This document shows, piece after piece, positions 18,121 through 26,345 of a DNA stretch of 64,000 nt (positions within the stretch are counted from its first letter, which is position 1; the number at the start of each line of letters is the position of its first letter). A program made the translations under genes and the position numbers. This stretch comes from Paraburkholderia fungorum. Lineage in GTDB: Bacteria > Pseudomonadota > Gammaproteobacteria > Burkholderiales > Burkholderiaceae. The notes beneath the pieces are model-generated. The model was not told where the DNA came from, searched no databases, and saw nothing but the letters and a program-made list of their open reading frames with translations. The stretch is from assembly GCF_902833645.1 (NCBI RefSeq), contig NZ_CADFGE010000005.1, positions 401,434 through 465,433 on the forward strand, written 5' to 3'.

Positions 18121-18723
18121 ATGCCTGAACAACTCTGGTTGCCCGGTCTCGAGGCGCCGCCAACGCCCACAGACGGGCTCTTTTTCGCGATTTTTCCCGA
18201 CGCCGGCACGGCAACCGGCATTGCGAAGCTCGCGCAACAGCTATGCGGCGAAACGCGCTCGAAGAGCAAGCCGCTCGCGGCGGGCCGGTTGCACGTTACG
18301 CTGGTCCATCTCGGGAATTTCGCCGGCGGATTGCCGCAGGCGCGTGTCGATGCGGCGATGCGCGCGGCCGCGTCGATCCAAATGAAACCCTTCACGGTCG
18401 AGTTCGACAAGGTGGTGAGCTTCGCGGTGAAACCGAGGCCGGGGCCGTTGGTGTTGGGCGGAGGCGACGGCCTCGTCGGGCTTCATGCGCTGCACGACGC
18501 GCTCGGACTGGCCTTGCAGGACGCAGGCTTTGGCGATCGCGCGGTGTCGCCCGGCACGCCGTTCACCCCGCACGTTACCCTCGCTTACGGCATGCCTCCA
18601 TTGCCCACGCGTCCTGTCGAGTCTGTTTGCTGGAACGTGCGCGAATTTGCGCTGGTGCACAACTTGCTCGGGCGTACGCGGCATATCGCATTGGCCCGAT
18701 GGCCCCTGGTCGGTGCGGAATAG
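18121..18723 (+). CDS. thpR: RNA 2',3'-cyclic phosphodiesterase / 2'-5' RNA ligase
   Basis: A 200-residue member of the 2H phosphoesterase family. Both HxTx motifs are present: LHVTLVHLG near residue 59 and FTPHVTLAYG near residue 145. The ATG at 18121 is favoured by AGGAG 5 bp upstream and by the family-like N-terminus, although the frame is open for 52 codons upstream. The family opens 2',3'-cyclic phosphates on RNA ends and can reversibly join 2'-5' tRNA half-molecules. The SOS box at 17955 is the only regulatory signal seen upstream. Confidence 0.88.
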   Translation: MPEQLWLPGLEAPPTPTDGLFFAIFPDAGTATGIAKLAQQLCGETRSKSKPLAAGRLHVTLVHLGNFAGGLPQARVDAAMRAAASIQMKPFTVEFDKVVSFAVKPRPGPLVLGGGDGLVGLHALHDALGLALQDAGFGDRAVSPGTPFTPHVTLAYGMPPLPTRPVESVCWNVREFALVHNLLGRTRHIALARWPLVGAE

Positions 18724-18852
18724 CGGCTCATTGATGCCATGCGTCCCTCAAATACGCCGGATCTGAAAACCAGGGGGATTCGTCGGTCAGAGAGCCGGAA
18801 CCGTCGCGCGCTCCCTGATAGAATGCTCGGGCCGCAACGTAGTGGACCGCAG

Positions 18853-19254
18853 ATGAAATTGCTTGATGCGTTAGTCGAACAACGTATTGCCGCCGCAGCC
18901 GCACGCGGCGAGTTCGATGATTTGCCGGGCGCGGGTGCGCCGCTGCCTCTGGAGGACGATGCACTGGTCCCGGAGGAGGTGCGCGTCGCCAACCGGATTT
19001 TGAAGAACGCGGGTTTCGTGCCGCCGGCTGTCGAGCAGCTGCGTGCCTTGCGCGACCTGCGAGCGGAGCTGAATGCCGTGAGCGACCAGGCTACCCGCTG
19101 CCGCTTTCAGGCGCGCATGCTGGCGCTGGATATGGCACTTGAATCGCTGCGCGGTGGCCCGCTGGTCTTGCCGCGCGAATACTGCCGGCGGATTGCCGAA
19201 CGGCTCTCCGAGCGCGTCGGCAACCTCAACATGGCCGATACGGATTCGCAGTGA
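18853..19254 (+). CDS. DUF1992 (DnaJ-homologue subfamily C member 28-like) protein
   Basis: A 133-residue protein with the DUF1992 signature: LVEQRIAAAAARGEFDDLPG, then GAPLPLEDD and VANRILKNAGFVPP. The start at 18853 is set by the family N-terminus MKLLDALVE. The domain is found in bacteria and in eukaryotic DNAJC28; its function is not established. The stop overlaps the GTG start of tadA (GTGA), so the two are translationally coupled. Confidence 0.85.
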   Translation: MKLLDALVEQRIAAAAARGEFDDLPGAGAPLPLEDDALVPEEVRVANRILKNAGFVPPAVEQLRALRDLRAELNAVSDQATRCRFQARMLALDMALESLRGGPLVLPREYCRRIAERLSERVGNLNMADTDSQ

Positions 19255-19832
19255 GCGAGACGCCTGTCTCGGACCGGGATCGCCATTTCATGACGCTCGC
19301 CCAGGCCGCCGCCGAAGAAGCGCGCGCAGCCGGCGAAGTACCGGTCGGCGCGGTGCTTGTGCGGGGTGACGAAGTCATCGCCACGGGGTTCAACCATCCA
19401 ATCGGTGCTCACGACCCCTCGGCGCACGCGGAAATGGTCGCATTGCGCGCCGCCGCCCAAGCTGTCGAAAATTACCGTTTGCCGGGCTGCGAACTCTATG
19501 TGACGCTGGAACCGTGCCTGATGTGCGCCGGTGCGATCATGCACGCGCGTATCGCACGCGTCGTGTTTGGGGCGCGGGATCCGAAAACTGGAGCGTGCGG
19601 CAGTGTCGTCGATGCATTCGCGAATCCGCAGTTAAATCACCACACCACGGTGACCGGTGGCGTGCTCGAAACCGAATGCGGCGCCGCGCTCAAATCGTTC
19701 TTCGCGGAACGGCGGCGCGCAAGCCGTGAAGCCCGCGCGGCGGCACGGGGCGAACATGCGGCAGCAGACGGCGAAGCGCCGTCCGGGAGCATTGCGGCAC
19801 ACGGTGAACCGGGGGCGGCCGAGCCGCTCTAA
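19251..19832 (+). CDS. tadA: tRNA-specific adenosine(34) deaminase
   Basis: A 193-residue zinc deaminase that converts A34 to inosine in tRNA-Arg(ACG). The zinc/catalytic motifs are HAE (residues 59-61) and PCLMC (88-92), and FNHPIGAHDPSAHAEM is typical of TadA. A C-terminal extension of about 40 Ala/Gly/Glu-rich residues exceeds the compact core and is probably disordered. The GTG start overlaps the upstream stop. Confidence 0.92.
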   Translation: MSETPVSDRDRHFMTLAQAAAEEARAAGEVPVGAVLVRGDEVIATGFNHPIGAHDPSAHAEMVALRAAAQAVENYRLPGCELYVTLEPCLMCAGAIMHARIARVVFGARDPKTGACGSVVDAFANPQLNHHTTVTGGVLETECGAALKSFFAERRRASREARAAARGEHAAADGEAPSGSIAAHGEPGAAEPL

Positions 19833-19859
19833 AACTACAACATCCTGCAGGTCTCGCCA

Positions 19860-20786
19860 ATGACCGTCCATCGCACCATTGAACTGATCGCGCCGTCCGG
19901 ATATCCGCACGATTCCGAGGTGCTGCATCGCGCGTTGCATCGCTTGCATGCGCAGGGGCATCGCGTTGAAGGTGAAGAGGCGACAAGGCGGCGCTACTTG
20001 CGATTCGGCGGTACCGACGGCGAGCGCGCCGCCGATCTGAACCGGCTGGCCGACCCCTCGCGGGCATTGCCCGACATCGTGCTAGCCGTACGCGGTGGCT
20101 ATGGCGCGGTGCGCATCCTGCACGGGCTCGACTACGAAGGGCTGCAGCGGCGGTTGACCGATCAGCCGGTCGCGCTGGTAGGGCATAGCGATTTCACCGC
20201 GGTGCAGCTTGCTTTGCTGGCTCGCGCCGGCGTGAAGACTTTCGGCGGCCCCATGCTGTTGAGCGACTTTGGCGCCCCAGAGTTGAGCGAATTCACCATG
20301 CAGCACTTCTGGTCCGCGCTGACCGGCCCGACCATGACGGTAACGAGCAATGTGCCGCAAGTACAGGCCACCGACGTCACGGGCATGCTGTGGGGGGGCA
20401 ATCTGGCGGTGCTCACATCGCTGATCGGTACGCCGTATATGCCGCCGGTACAAGGCGGCATTCTGTTTGTAGAAGACGTCAACGAGCAACCTTTCCGGCT
20501 CGAACGAATGCTTTATCAGTTGCACCTGTCGGGCATTCTCGCGCAGCAGCAGGCACTCGTACTCGGCGACTTCTCCGGCAGCAAACAATACGATTACGAC
20601 AATGGCTATGACCTGCACACGATGATCGAGCAGGTAAGGGCAGTGATCGGGATTCCGGTGATCACCGGTCTGCAGTTCGGCCATATTTCCAACATGCTGA
20701 CGCTGCCGGTCGGCGCGGACGCCCACCTTGTTGCCAACGCGCACGGCTTCAAACTGACCGCATCCGGTTATCCGACCCTCGCGTGA
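19860..20786 (+). CDS. ldcA: LD-carboxypeptidase (muramoyltetrapeptide carboxypeptidase)
   Basis: A 308-residue S66-family peptidase that removes the terminal D-Ala from murein tetrapeptides in cytoplasmic cell-wall recycling. It shows the RGGYG motif (residues 78-82), nucleophile S110 in VGHSDFT, an acidic residue in LFVEDVNE and a histidine in LQFGHI. It lies 28 bp after tadA and ends before a clear terminator, so it closes the DUF1992-tadA-ldcA run. Confidence 0.9.
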   Translation: MTVHRTIELIAPSGYPHDSEVLHRALHRLHAQGHRVEGEEATRRRYLRFGGTDGERAADLNRLADPSRALPDIVLAVRGGYGAVRILHGLDYEGLQRRLTDQPVALVGHSDFTAVQLALLARAGVKTFGGPMLLSDFGAPELSEFTMQHFWSALTGPTMTVTSNVPQVQATDVTGMLWGGNLAVLTSLIGTPYMPPVQGGILFVEDVNEQPFRLERMLYQLHLSGILAQQQALVLGDFSGSKQYDYDNGYDLHTMIEQVRAVIGIPVITGLQFGHISNMLTLPVGADAHLVANAHGFKLTASGYPTLA

Positions 20787-20805
20787 CATAGCCTGAAGCG
20801 AGGCG

Positions 20806-20831
20806 GCGGGCGTCTGCCCGCTTTCTTTTTC
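20806..20831 (+). terminator. Intrinsic terminator after ldcA
   Basis: GCGGGC and GCCCGC arms around a GTCT loop are followed by TTTCTTTTT, 20 bp after the ldcA stop. Confidence 0.8.
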
Positions 20832-20903
20832 GGCTGTAAATGCAACTAACGGTCTATTTAAACAGGTGTTAACCAGCAGAGCCGATCCATGGAAGTCTCT
20901 CAC

Positions 20904-20915
20904 TTTGTTGACAAA
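20904..20915. promoter_or_regulatory. Distal GntR-type palindrome
   Basis: TTTGTTGACAAA is a perfect palindrome around a TG centre. It has the same core (TTGT-TG-ACAA) as the longer palindrome 142 bp downstream, ahead of the GntR gene. Both contain a TTGACA hexamer. Confidence 0.55.
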
Positions 20916-21041
20916 AATCGTCGTCAGTGGACGGGCGTCGGATAGTTTAATTAAACTTGTAGCGAAACGTAGCAGGTCTTGTGGGGCGGCCGCGCTGACT
21001 TACAGCACCGCCGAGTCATCCGGATTGTCGAAATTAATCGC

Positions 21042-21077
21042 AAAAATTGTTGACAATTTTTATGTCCATTCTAAGAT
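21042..21077 (+). promoter_or_regulatory. GntR operator overlapping a sigma70 promoter
   Basis: AAAAATTGTTGACAATTTTT at 21042-21061 is a perfect palindrome around TG. It embeds a consensus -35, TTGACA (21050-21055), with TAAGAT (21072-21077) 16 bp further as -10. The GntR start codon is 24 bp beyond. A repressor bound here would block -35 recognition, so negative autoregulation is likely. Confidence 0.7.
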
Positions 21078-21101
21078 AACCAACATACCGAGACGAACAT
21101 C

Positions 21102-21842
21102 ATGTCCGACACAGACTCAACTGTTGCCAATAGTTCGAAACCCGAAGCGATCGCCGAGCGTATTCGTGCCGCGATCCTCGAGCATCGGCTGGCACCTGGC
21201 GCGAAGTTGACAGAAGCTCAATTATGCGAAGTATTTGGTGTGAAGCGCGGTCCGATCCGGCAGGCGCTCGCACAACTGGCGACCGATCACCTCGTCGACC
21301 TCGAACCGAATCGGGGTGCGTTCGTTGCGAGTCCGTCGCTGCAGGAGGTGCATGAGGTGTTCGAAATGCGCCGGATCATCGAGCTGGCTGTGGTTGAAAA
21401 GATTTGCGGCGGTCATGGTATGCGCCGTTTGAAGAGCATCGGCAGCATGATTGGCCGTGAACGCAAAGCGTTCGAAACACGCGATTTTCCGGCGTGGATC
21501 CGTCTGTCGGGCGAGTTTCATACGGAGCTTGCCGGACTCACGGGCAACACCGTGTTGTGCAACTGCCTGAACGGCCTGGTGGCGCGTTCCACGCTGATTT
21601 CCGCACTGTATGAGTCGCTCGGACGCAGTCCTTGCTCGTTCGAAGACCACGAAGCGATTCTCGCCGCGCTCGACGCCGGCAATGCCAAAGAGGCGGCGGC
21701 GCTGATGTCGCGCCATTTGCAAAGCGTCGAGTTGAAGATGCTGGAGCGCCCCGTACGCGGCGCAGCCGATCTGCACGAAGTGTTCGGTGCACTTAACGGC
21801 GCAGCGAAGGAAGGACTCAAGGCCAAGTCCGCGCCACGCTGA
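21102..21842 (+). CDS. GntR-family regulator (FadR/FCD subfamily)
   Basis: A 246-residue regulator with an N-terminal winged HTH at about residues 15-80 (LTEAQLCEVFGVKRGPIRQAL) and a C-terminal FCD ligand-binding domain (FEMRRIIELAVVEKICG, ...FHTELAGLTGN..., DHEAILAAL). The position immediately before the nucleobase permease and allantoin genes points to control of purine/allantoin catabolism. Two palindromes with a common core lie upstream; see the operators at 20904 and 21042. Confidence 0.88.
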   Translation: MSDTDSTVANSSKPEAIAERIRAAILEHRLAPGAKLTEAQLCEVFGVKRGPIRQALAQLATDHLVDLEPNRGAFVASPSLQEVHEVFEMRRIIELAVVEKICGGHGMRRLKSIGSMIGRERKAFETRDFPAWIRLSGEFHTELAGLTGNTVLCNCLNGLVARSTLISALYESLGRSPCSFEDHEAILAALDAGNAKEAAALMSRHLQSVELKMLERPVRGAADLHEVFGALNGAAKEGLKAKSAPR

Positions 21843-22178
21843 GGCATGCGGCCGGTGCGCGCTCGTTGCTGGTGCGCGCCGCACTGAAGCGAACTGAACC
21901 GAATCAGGCGTTGCAAGGCGGCTCGACGTGAGCGCTGCCGGCTTGCGCACGCGTGGCCGCCACGGGATGGCGGTCTTCGAGTAGTAACGCATCGCCGGGA
22001 ATCCGCGGCTACAGGCGGTGCGATAACCACAAGTACGTCACGTACGGAGACACCCGCGGCACCGTCGACGTGTCGGCTCGAACTTCTTCTATCACCTGAC
22101 GGGAAGAAGAGGGCGGCTGGTATGGCCGGTGCAACGTCCTTCGATTTGCTATCGACGGTCCCTATCCCAGGAGGAATC

Positions 22179-23654
22179 ATGGCTCAGTTCAGTGCAGCGC
22201 CCGGCAGTCCCGCAATCCCCACCTACGCAGACGCGCCCAGCGATCCGCTGATACCCGCAGGCTACAGCGAGAGGCTATACAACGAAGATCTGGCGCCGCT
22301 GCGCCATCAAACCTGGGGCGCTTATAACATCTTCGCGTTCTGGATGTCGGATGTGCACAGTGTCGGCGGCTATGTGTTCGCCGGCAGTCTGTTCGCGCTT
22401 GGACTGACGAGCTGGCAGGTACTGATCGCGCTGCTGGTCGGCATTACGATCGTCAATCTGCTGTGCAACCTGATCGCCAAACCGAGTCAGGCGAACGGCG
22501 TGCCTTATCCGGTTGCCTGCCGTGCCACGTTCGGCGTACTCGGCGCGAATATCCCCGCCGTGATTCGCGGTCTGATCGCAGTCGCATGGTATGGAATCCA
22601 GACTTATCTGGCTTCGAGCGCGCTCGTAATCGTGGTGCTGAAGTTCGTCCCGCAACTGTTGCCCTACGCGGACGTGCATCACCATGGTTTCATGGGACTT
22701 TCCACGTTGGGCTGGGCTGGCTTCATGTTGCTGTGGATCTTGCAGGCGCTGGTGTTCTGGCATGGCATGGAGACCATCAAGAAGTTCATCGACTTCGCCG
22801 GGCCCGCAGTCTACGTGGTGATGTTCGTTCTCGCCGGCTACATGGTGTATCGCGCAGGATGGCGAAATATCGGCATCAACCTGGGTGGCGTCAAGTATCA
22901 CGGTATGGCGGTTGTGCCGGTGATGATCACGGCGATCTCGCTGGTGGTGTCGTACTTCTCCGGCCCCATGCTGAATTTCGGCGACTTTTCGCGCTACGGC
23001 AAGAGCTTTCGCAGTGTAAAGCGCGGCAACTTCTGGGGGCTGCCGGTCAATTTTCTCGCCTTCTCGCTGGTGACGGTGGTGACGACCGCAGCCACGCTGC
23101 CGGTATTCGGTCAACTGATCACGGACCCGGTCGAAACGGTGGGCCGTATCGACTATCCGACCGCGGTGATTCTCGGTGCATTGACCTTCACGATTGCGAC
23201 GATCGGCATCAACATCGTCGCTAACTTCGTGTCGCCGGCCTTCGACTTTTCTAACGTCGCGCCGCGCCTGATCAGCTGGCGTGCGGGCGGGATGCTCGCC
23301 GCAGTGGCGTCGATCTTCATTACGCCATGGAATCTGTTCAACAATCCGGCGGTGATTCACTACACGCTCGACATACTCGGCAGTTTCATCGGACCTTTGT
23401 ATGGCGTCCTGATCGTTGATTACTTCCTCGTGAAGCGTCAGAAGATCGTGCTCGACGATCTCTACTCGGTTTCCCCAGATGGCTCGTACTGGTACCGCAA
23501 CGGCGTCAACTACCGCGCCGTGGCTGCGTTGCTGCCTGCGGCGCTCATCGCGGTGATCTGCGTGATGGTGCCGACGCTCGACGGGATGGCCAATTTCTCG
23601 TGGTTCATCGGGGCGGCATTGGGTGCCGTGTTTTACCGCGCGCTTGCTCGTTGA
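22179..23654 (+). CDS. NCS1-family nucleobase:cation symporter
   Basis: A 491-residue inner-membrane permease with about 12 hydrophobic segments. The NCS1 hallmarks are NEDLAPLRHQTWGAYNIFAFWMSDVHSVG (described by its ends) near residue 30-55 and the NFGDFSRYGKS segment near residue 270. AGGAGGAAT lies directly before the ATG at 22179, so this start is preferred over 22122. The family imports uracil, cytosine, allantoin, purines or hydantoins with H+ or Na+. Next to the racemase and allantoinase genes, allantoin, hydantoin or a purine is the likely cargo. Confidence 0.9.
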   Translation: MAQFSAAPGSPAIPTYADAPSDPLIPAGYSERLYNEDLAPLRHQTWGAYNIFAFWMSDVHSVGGYVFAGSLFALGLTSWQVLIALLVGITIVNLLCNLIAKPSQANGVPYPVACRATFGVLGANIPAVIRGLIAVAWYGIQTYLASSALVIVVLKFVPQLLPYADVHHHGFMGLSTLGWAGFMLLWILQALVFWHGMETIKKFIDFAGPAVYVVMFVLAGYMVYRAGWRNIGINLGGVKYHGMAVVPVMITAISLVVSYFSGPMLNFGDFSRYGKSFRSVKRGNFWGLPVNFLAFSLVTVVTTAATLPVFGQLITDPVETVGRIDYPTAVILGALTFTIATIGINIVANFVSPAFDFSNVAPRLISWRAGGMLAAVASIFITPWNLFNNPAVIHYTLDILGSFIGPLYGVLIVDYFLVKRQKIVLDDLYSVSPDGSYWYRNGVNYRAVAALLPAALIAVICVMVPTLDGMANFSWFIGAALGAVFYRALAR

Positions 23655-23678
23655 GCCGGGGCTGCAACAGGAGTCGAT

Positions 23679-24545
23679 ATGCGCATCAAATTGATCAATC
23701 CAAATACGACGCAACGCATGACTGAAGCGATGGGCGGCTGCGCGCGGGAAGTCGCCGCGCCCGGCACCGAAGTGATCGCTGTCAGTCCGACAATGGGGCC
23801 GCCGTCGATTGAAGGCTATTACGACGAAGCGCTCGCGACGCCCGGGTTACTGGCCGAGGTGATTGCCGGCGAGCGCGAGGGTTGCGACGGGTACGTGATC
23901 GCCTGCTTCGGCGACCCCGGGTTGTACGCCGCCCGCGAGTTGGCGCGCGGGCCGGTGATCGGCATCGCTGAAGCGGCGATGCACGCCGCGAGCGTGCTGG
24001 CGCCGGGGTTTTCGGTGGTGACCACGCTGGCCCGCACCTGCGGGATGGCGTGGCATCTCGCCGAGCGCTACGGCATGAAACGCTTCTGCCGCAATGTGCG
24101 AGCCACCGACGTCGCCGTGCTGGACCTGGATAAACCGGGTTCGGCGGCGCGCCGCATCATCCTCGACGAATGCCGGCGCGCGCTGGAGGAGGACGGCTCG
24201 GACGCGATCGTGCTCGGCTGCGCCGGCATGGCCGAATTGTGCGCGGAGATCGAGGATGCCCTGGGGGCGCCGGTGATCGAAGGCGTGACGGCGGCGCTCA
24301 AATGGACGGAAGCGCTGGTCGCGCTGCGGCTGTCGACGGCCAAGCGGGGCGACTACGCCCGGCCGCTGGCCAAGCGTTATGACGGCGCGCTGGAAGCTTT
24401 CAGTCCGTCCGATGTGGACCCAAATCCCGAGCCGCGCCGCGGTTCAGGCGCAAGCGTCGCGGAAAGCGCGAATTCGGCGGGTTTACTGCGGGTAAACACC
24501 ACGGAAAGCCCCGCGGAGGCGGCTTTACACATACATCCAGTCTGA
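23679..24545 (+). CDS. Aspartate/glutamate-racemase-family protein (allantoin/hydantoin racemase-like)
   Basis: A 288-residue cofactor-independent racemase. The paired catalytic cysteines are C76 (ACFGDPG) and C181 (LGCAGM), and the N-terminus IKLINPNTT is typical of hydantoin/allantoin racemases such as HpxA. It would interconvert allantoin enantiomers so that the stereoselective downstream enzyme can use both. The last 50 residues after about 240 are a Ser/Pro/Glu-rich extension not expected in the family. It follows the permease by 24 bp and precedes a terminator. Confidence 0.83.
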   Translation: MRIKLINPNTTQRMTEAMGGCAREVAAPGTEVIAVSPTMGPPSIEGYYDEALATPGLLAEVIAGEREGCDGYVIACFGDPGLYAARELARGPVIGIAEAAMHAASVLAPGFSVVTTLARTCGMAWHLAERYGMKRFCRNVRATDVAVLDLDKPGSAARRIILDECRRALEEDGSDAIVLGCAGMAELCAEIEDALGAPVIEGVTAALKWTEALVALRLSTAKRGDYARPLAKRYDGALEAFSPSDVDPNPEPRRGSGASVAESANSAGLLRVNTTESPAEAALHIHPV

Positions 24546-24557
24546 CTCGCACTATCT

Positions 24558-24588
24558 GCCCGGGTGTATGGGCGCACCCGGGCGTTTT
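24558..24588 (+). terminator. Intrinsic terminator after the racemase
   Basis: GCCCGGGT and ACCCGGGC form an 8-bp stem around a 10-nt loop and are followed by GTTTTC. Confidence 0.7.
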
Positions 24589-24804
24589 CGCTACACTGGT
24601 CCCACTCGGCGCTGGTACCCCGATGCTATTTTGCTGCTGCTTCTGGTGCGGCTATTCAGGGTTGTTTCCGCCGGCGCCGTCGTCAGTAACATGCAAATGC
24701 GCGCAAGCATTCGCAAACGCTTGCTGAACGCACGCAAACCTTACGTGCCTGTCACGTGAGTTCCCGGCGAATTTTACGTACCGTCATCACGCTTTCGTTA
24801 AACC

Positions 24805-25755
24805 ATGCCACTCGACTCGAACTATCCACGCGATCTGATCGGCTACGGCCGCCACCCGGTGCAGGCGAACTGGCCGGGTCGAGCGCGTGTCGCGGTGCAA
24901 TTTGTCCTGAACTACGAAGAGGGCGGTGAAAACTGCGTGCTGCACGGCGACCCGGGCTCGGAGCAGTTTCTGTCGGAAATCGTTGGCGCGGCGTCTTATC
25001 CGGCGCGTCACATGAGCATGGAGTCGATCTACGAATACGGTTCGCGCGCGGGCGTGTGGCGCATTCTGCGCGAATTCGAAAAGCGCGGCCTGCCGCTTAC
25101 GGTGTTCGGCGTCGGCATGGCGATCGAACGGCATCCTGAACTCGCGCGCGCCTTCGTGGAACTCGGTCACGAAATTGCTTGCCACGGCTATCGCTGGATT
25201 CACTATCAGGATGTGTCGCCGGAGAAAGAAGCGGAGCACATGCGCCTCGGCATGGAAGCGATCGAACGCATCACCGGCGAGCGCGCGCTAGGCTGGTACA
25301 CCGGCCGCGACAGTCCCAACACGCATCGTCTGGTCGCCGAATACGGCGGCTTCCTGTACGACTCGGATTACTACGGCGACGATCTGCCGTTCTGGATGGA
25401 CGTCGAAGTGACGGGCGGTGCAAAGAGCCCGCAACTGATCGTGCCGTACACGCTCGACACCAACGATATGCGCTTTGCAAGCCCGCAGGGCTTCAACACC
25501 GCGGACCATTTCTTCACGTACCTGCGCGACGCATTCGACGTGCTCTACGAAGAAGGCGACGAAGCACCGAAGATGATGTCGATCGGCATGCACTGCCGCC
25601 TGCTCGGCCGCCCGGGGCGCTTTCGCGCACTGCAACGTTTTCTCGATCATATCGAACAGCACGATCGCGTGTGGGTGACGCGTCGCGTCGATATCGCGCG
25701 GCACTGGCGCGAACATCACCCTTACCAACAAAACAACCGCGGGGCAGCGGCATGA
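24805..25755 (+). CDS. puuE: Allantoinase PuuE (polysaccharide-deacetylase fold)
   Basis: A 316-residue metal-independent allantoinase that opens allantoin to allantoate. It shows the PuuE N-terminus (RDLIGYGRHP, VQFVLNYEEGGE), EIACHGYRWIHYQ and GWYTGRDSPNT, and WMDVEV with MSIGMHCRLLGRPGR near the end, all close to the usual PuuE pattern and length. The stop overlaps the ATG of uraD (ATGA). It is the first gene of the puuE-uraD-alc-allA operon. Confidence 0.95.
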   Translation: MPLDSNYPRDLIGYGRHPVQANWPGRARVAVQFVLNYEEGGENCVLHGDPGSEQFLSEIVGAASYPARHMSMESIYEYGSRAGVWRILREFEKRGLPLTVFGVGMAIERHPELARAFVELGHEIACHGYRWIHYQDVSPEKEAEHMRLGMEAIERITGERALGWYTGRDSPNTHRLVAEYGGFLYDSDYYGDDLPFWMDVEVTGGAKSPQLIVPYTLDTNDMRFASPQGFNTADHFFTYLRDAFDVLYEEGDEAPKMMSIGMHCRLLGRPGRFRALQRFLDHIEQHDRVWVTRRVDIARHWREHHPYQQNNRGAAA

Positions 25756-26273
25756 AGGCGATGCAATACACACTGGACCAACTCAACAGCACCTCGACCG
25801 ACGCGTTTGTCGCAGCGCTGTCGGGCATTTTCGAGCACTCGCCGTGGGTCGCGGAAATCGCCGCGCAACAACGGCCGTTTGCCAGCATCGACGAGCTGCA
25901 TAGCAAGATGTCGAACATCGTCGAGACGGCCGGTGAAGAGAAGCAACTGGCCTTGATCAACGCCCACCCGGAGTTGGCCGGCAAGGCCGCGGTGCGCGGC
26001 GAGTTGACGGCCGAATCCACGCGTGAGCAGAGCGGTGCGGGCCTCGCCCAATGCACGCAGGAAGAATTCGACAAGCTGCTGGCGTTGAACAGCGCCTACC
26101 GCGAGAAGTTCGGCTTTCCGTTCATTCTCGCGGTGCGCGGCTACGACCGGCACGGCATCATCGCCAACTTCGAGGCGCGCGTGAACAACAGCCGCGCGGA
26201 TGAATTGCGCGCGAGCCTCGATCAGATCTACCGTATTGCACGTTTCCGGCTCGACGACCTGATCGACGCGTAA
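25752..26273 (+). CDS. uraD: OHCU decarboxylase
   Basis: A 173-residue 2-oxo-4-hydroxy-4-carboxy-5-ureidoimidazoline decarboxylase producing S-allantoin. The family patterns FEHSPWVAE and INAHPELAGKAA are present, the latter with the catalytic His, together with SAYREKFGFPFILAVRG. The start is the ATG at 25752 overlapping the puuE stop; the frame is open further upstream only as an out-of-frame reading of puuE. Confidence 0.93.
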   Translation: MKAMQYTLDQLNSTSTDAFVAALSGIFEHSPWVAEIAAQQRPFASIDELHSKMSNIVETAGEEKQLALINAHPELAGKAAVRGELTAESTREQSGAGLAQCTQEEFDKLLALNSAYREKFGFPFILAVRGYDRHGIIANFEARVNNSRADELRASLDQIYRIARFRLDDLIDA

Positions 26274-26345
26274 GGTTTAGGCACGCGTCGCGGGCTTCGC
26301 GCCGAAACGTTTTTTCAGTACCAACAAACATTAAGGAAGACAAAG

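Noticed and set aside
22275..23714. A 479-codon minus-strand frame antisense to the NCS1 permease gene
   Set aside because: The translation is rich in His, Arg and Asp with no hydrophobic segments or family pattern. It is a shadow of the permease.
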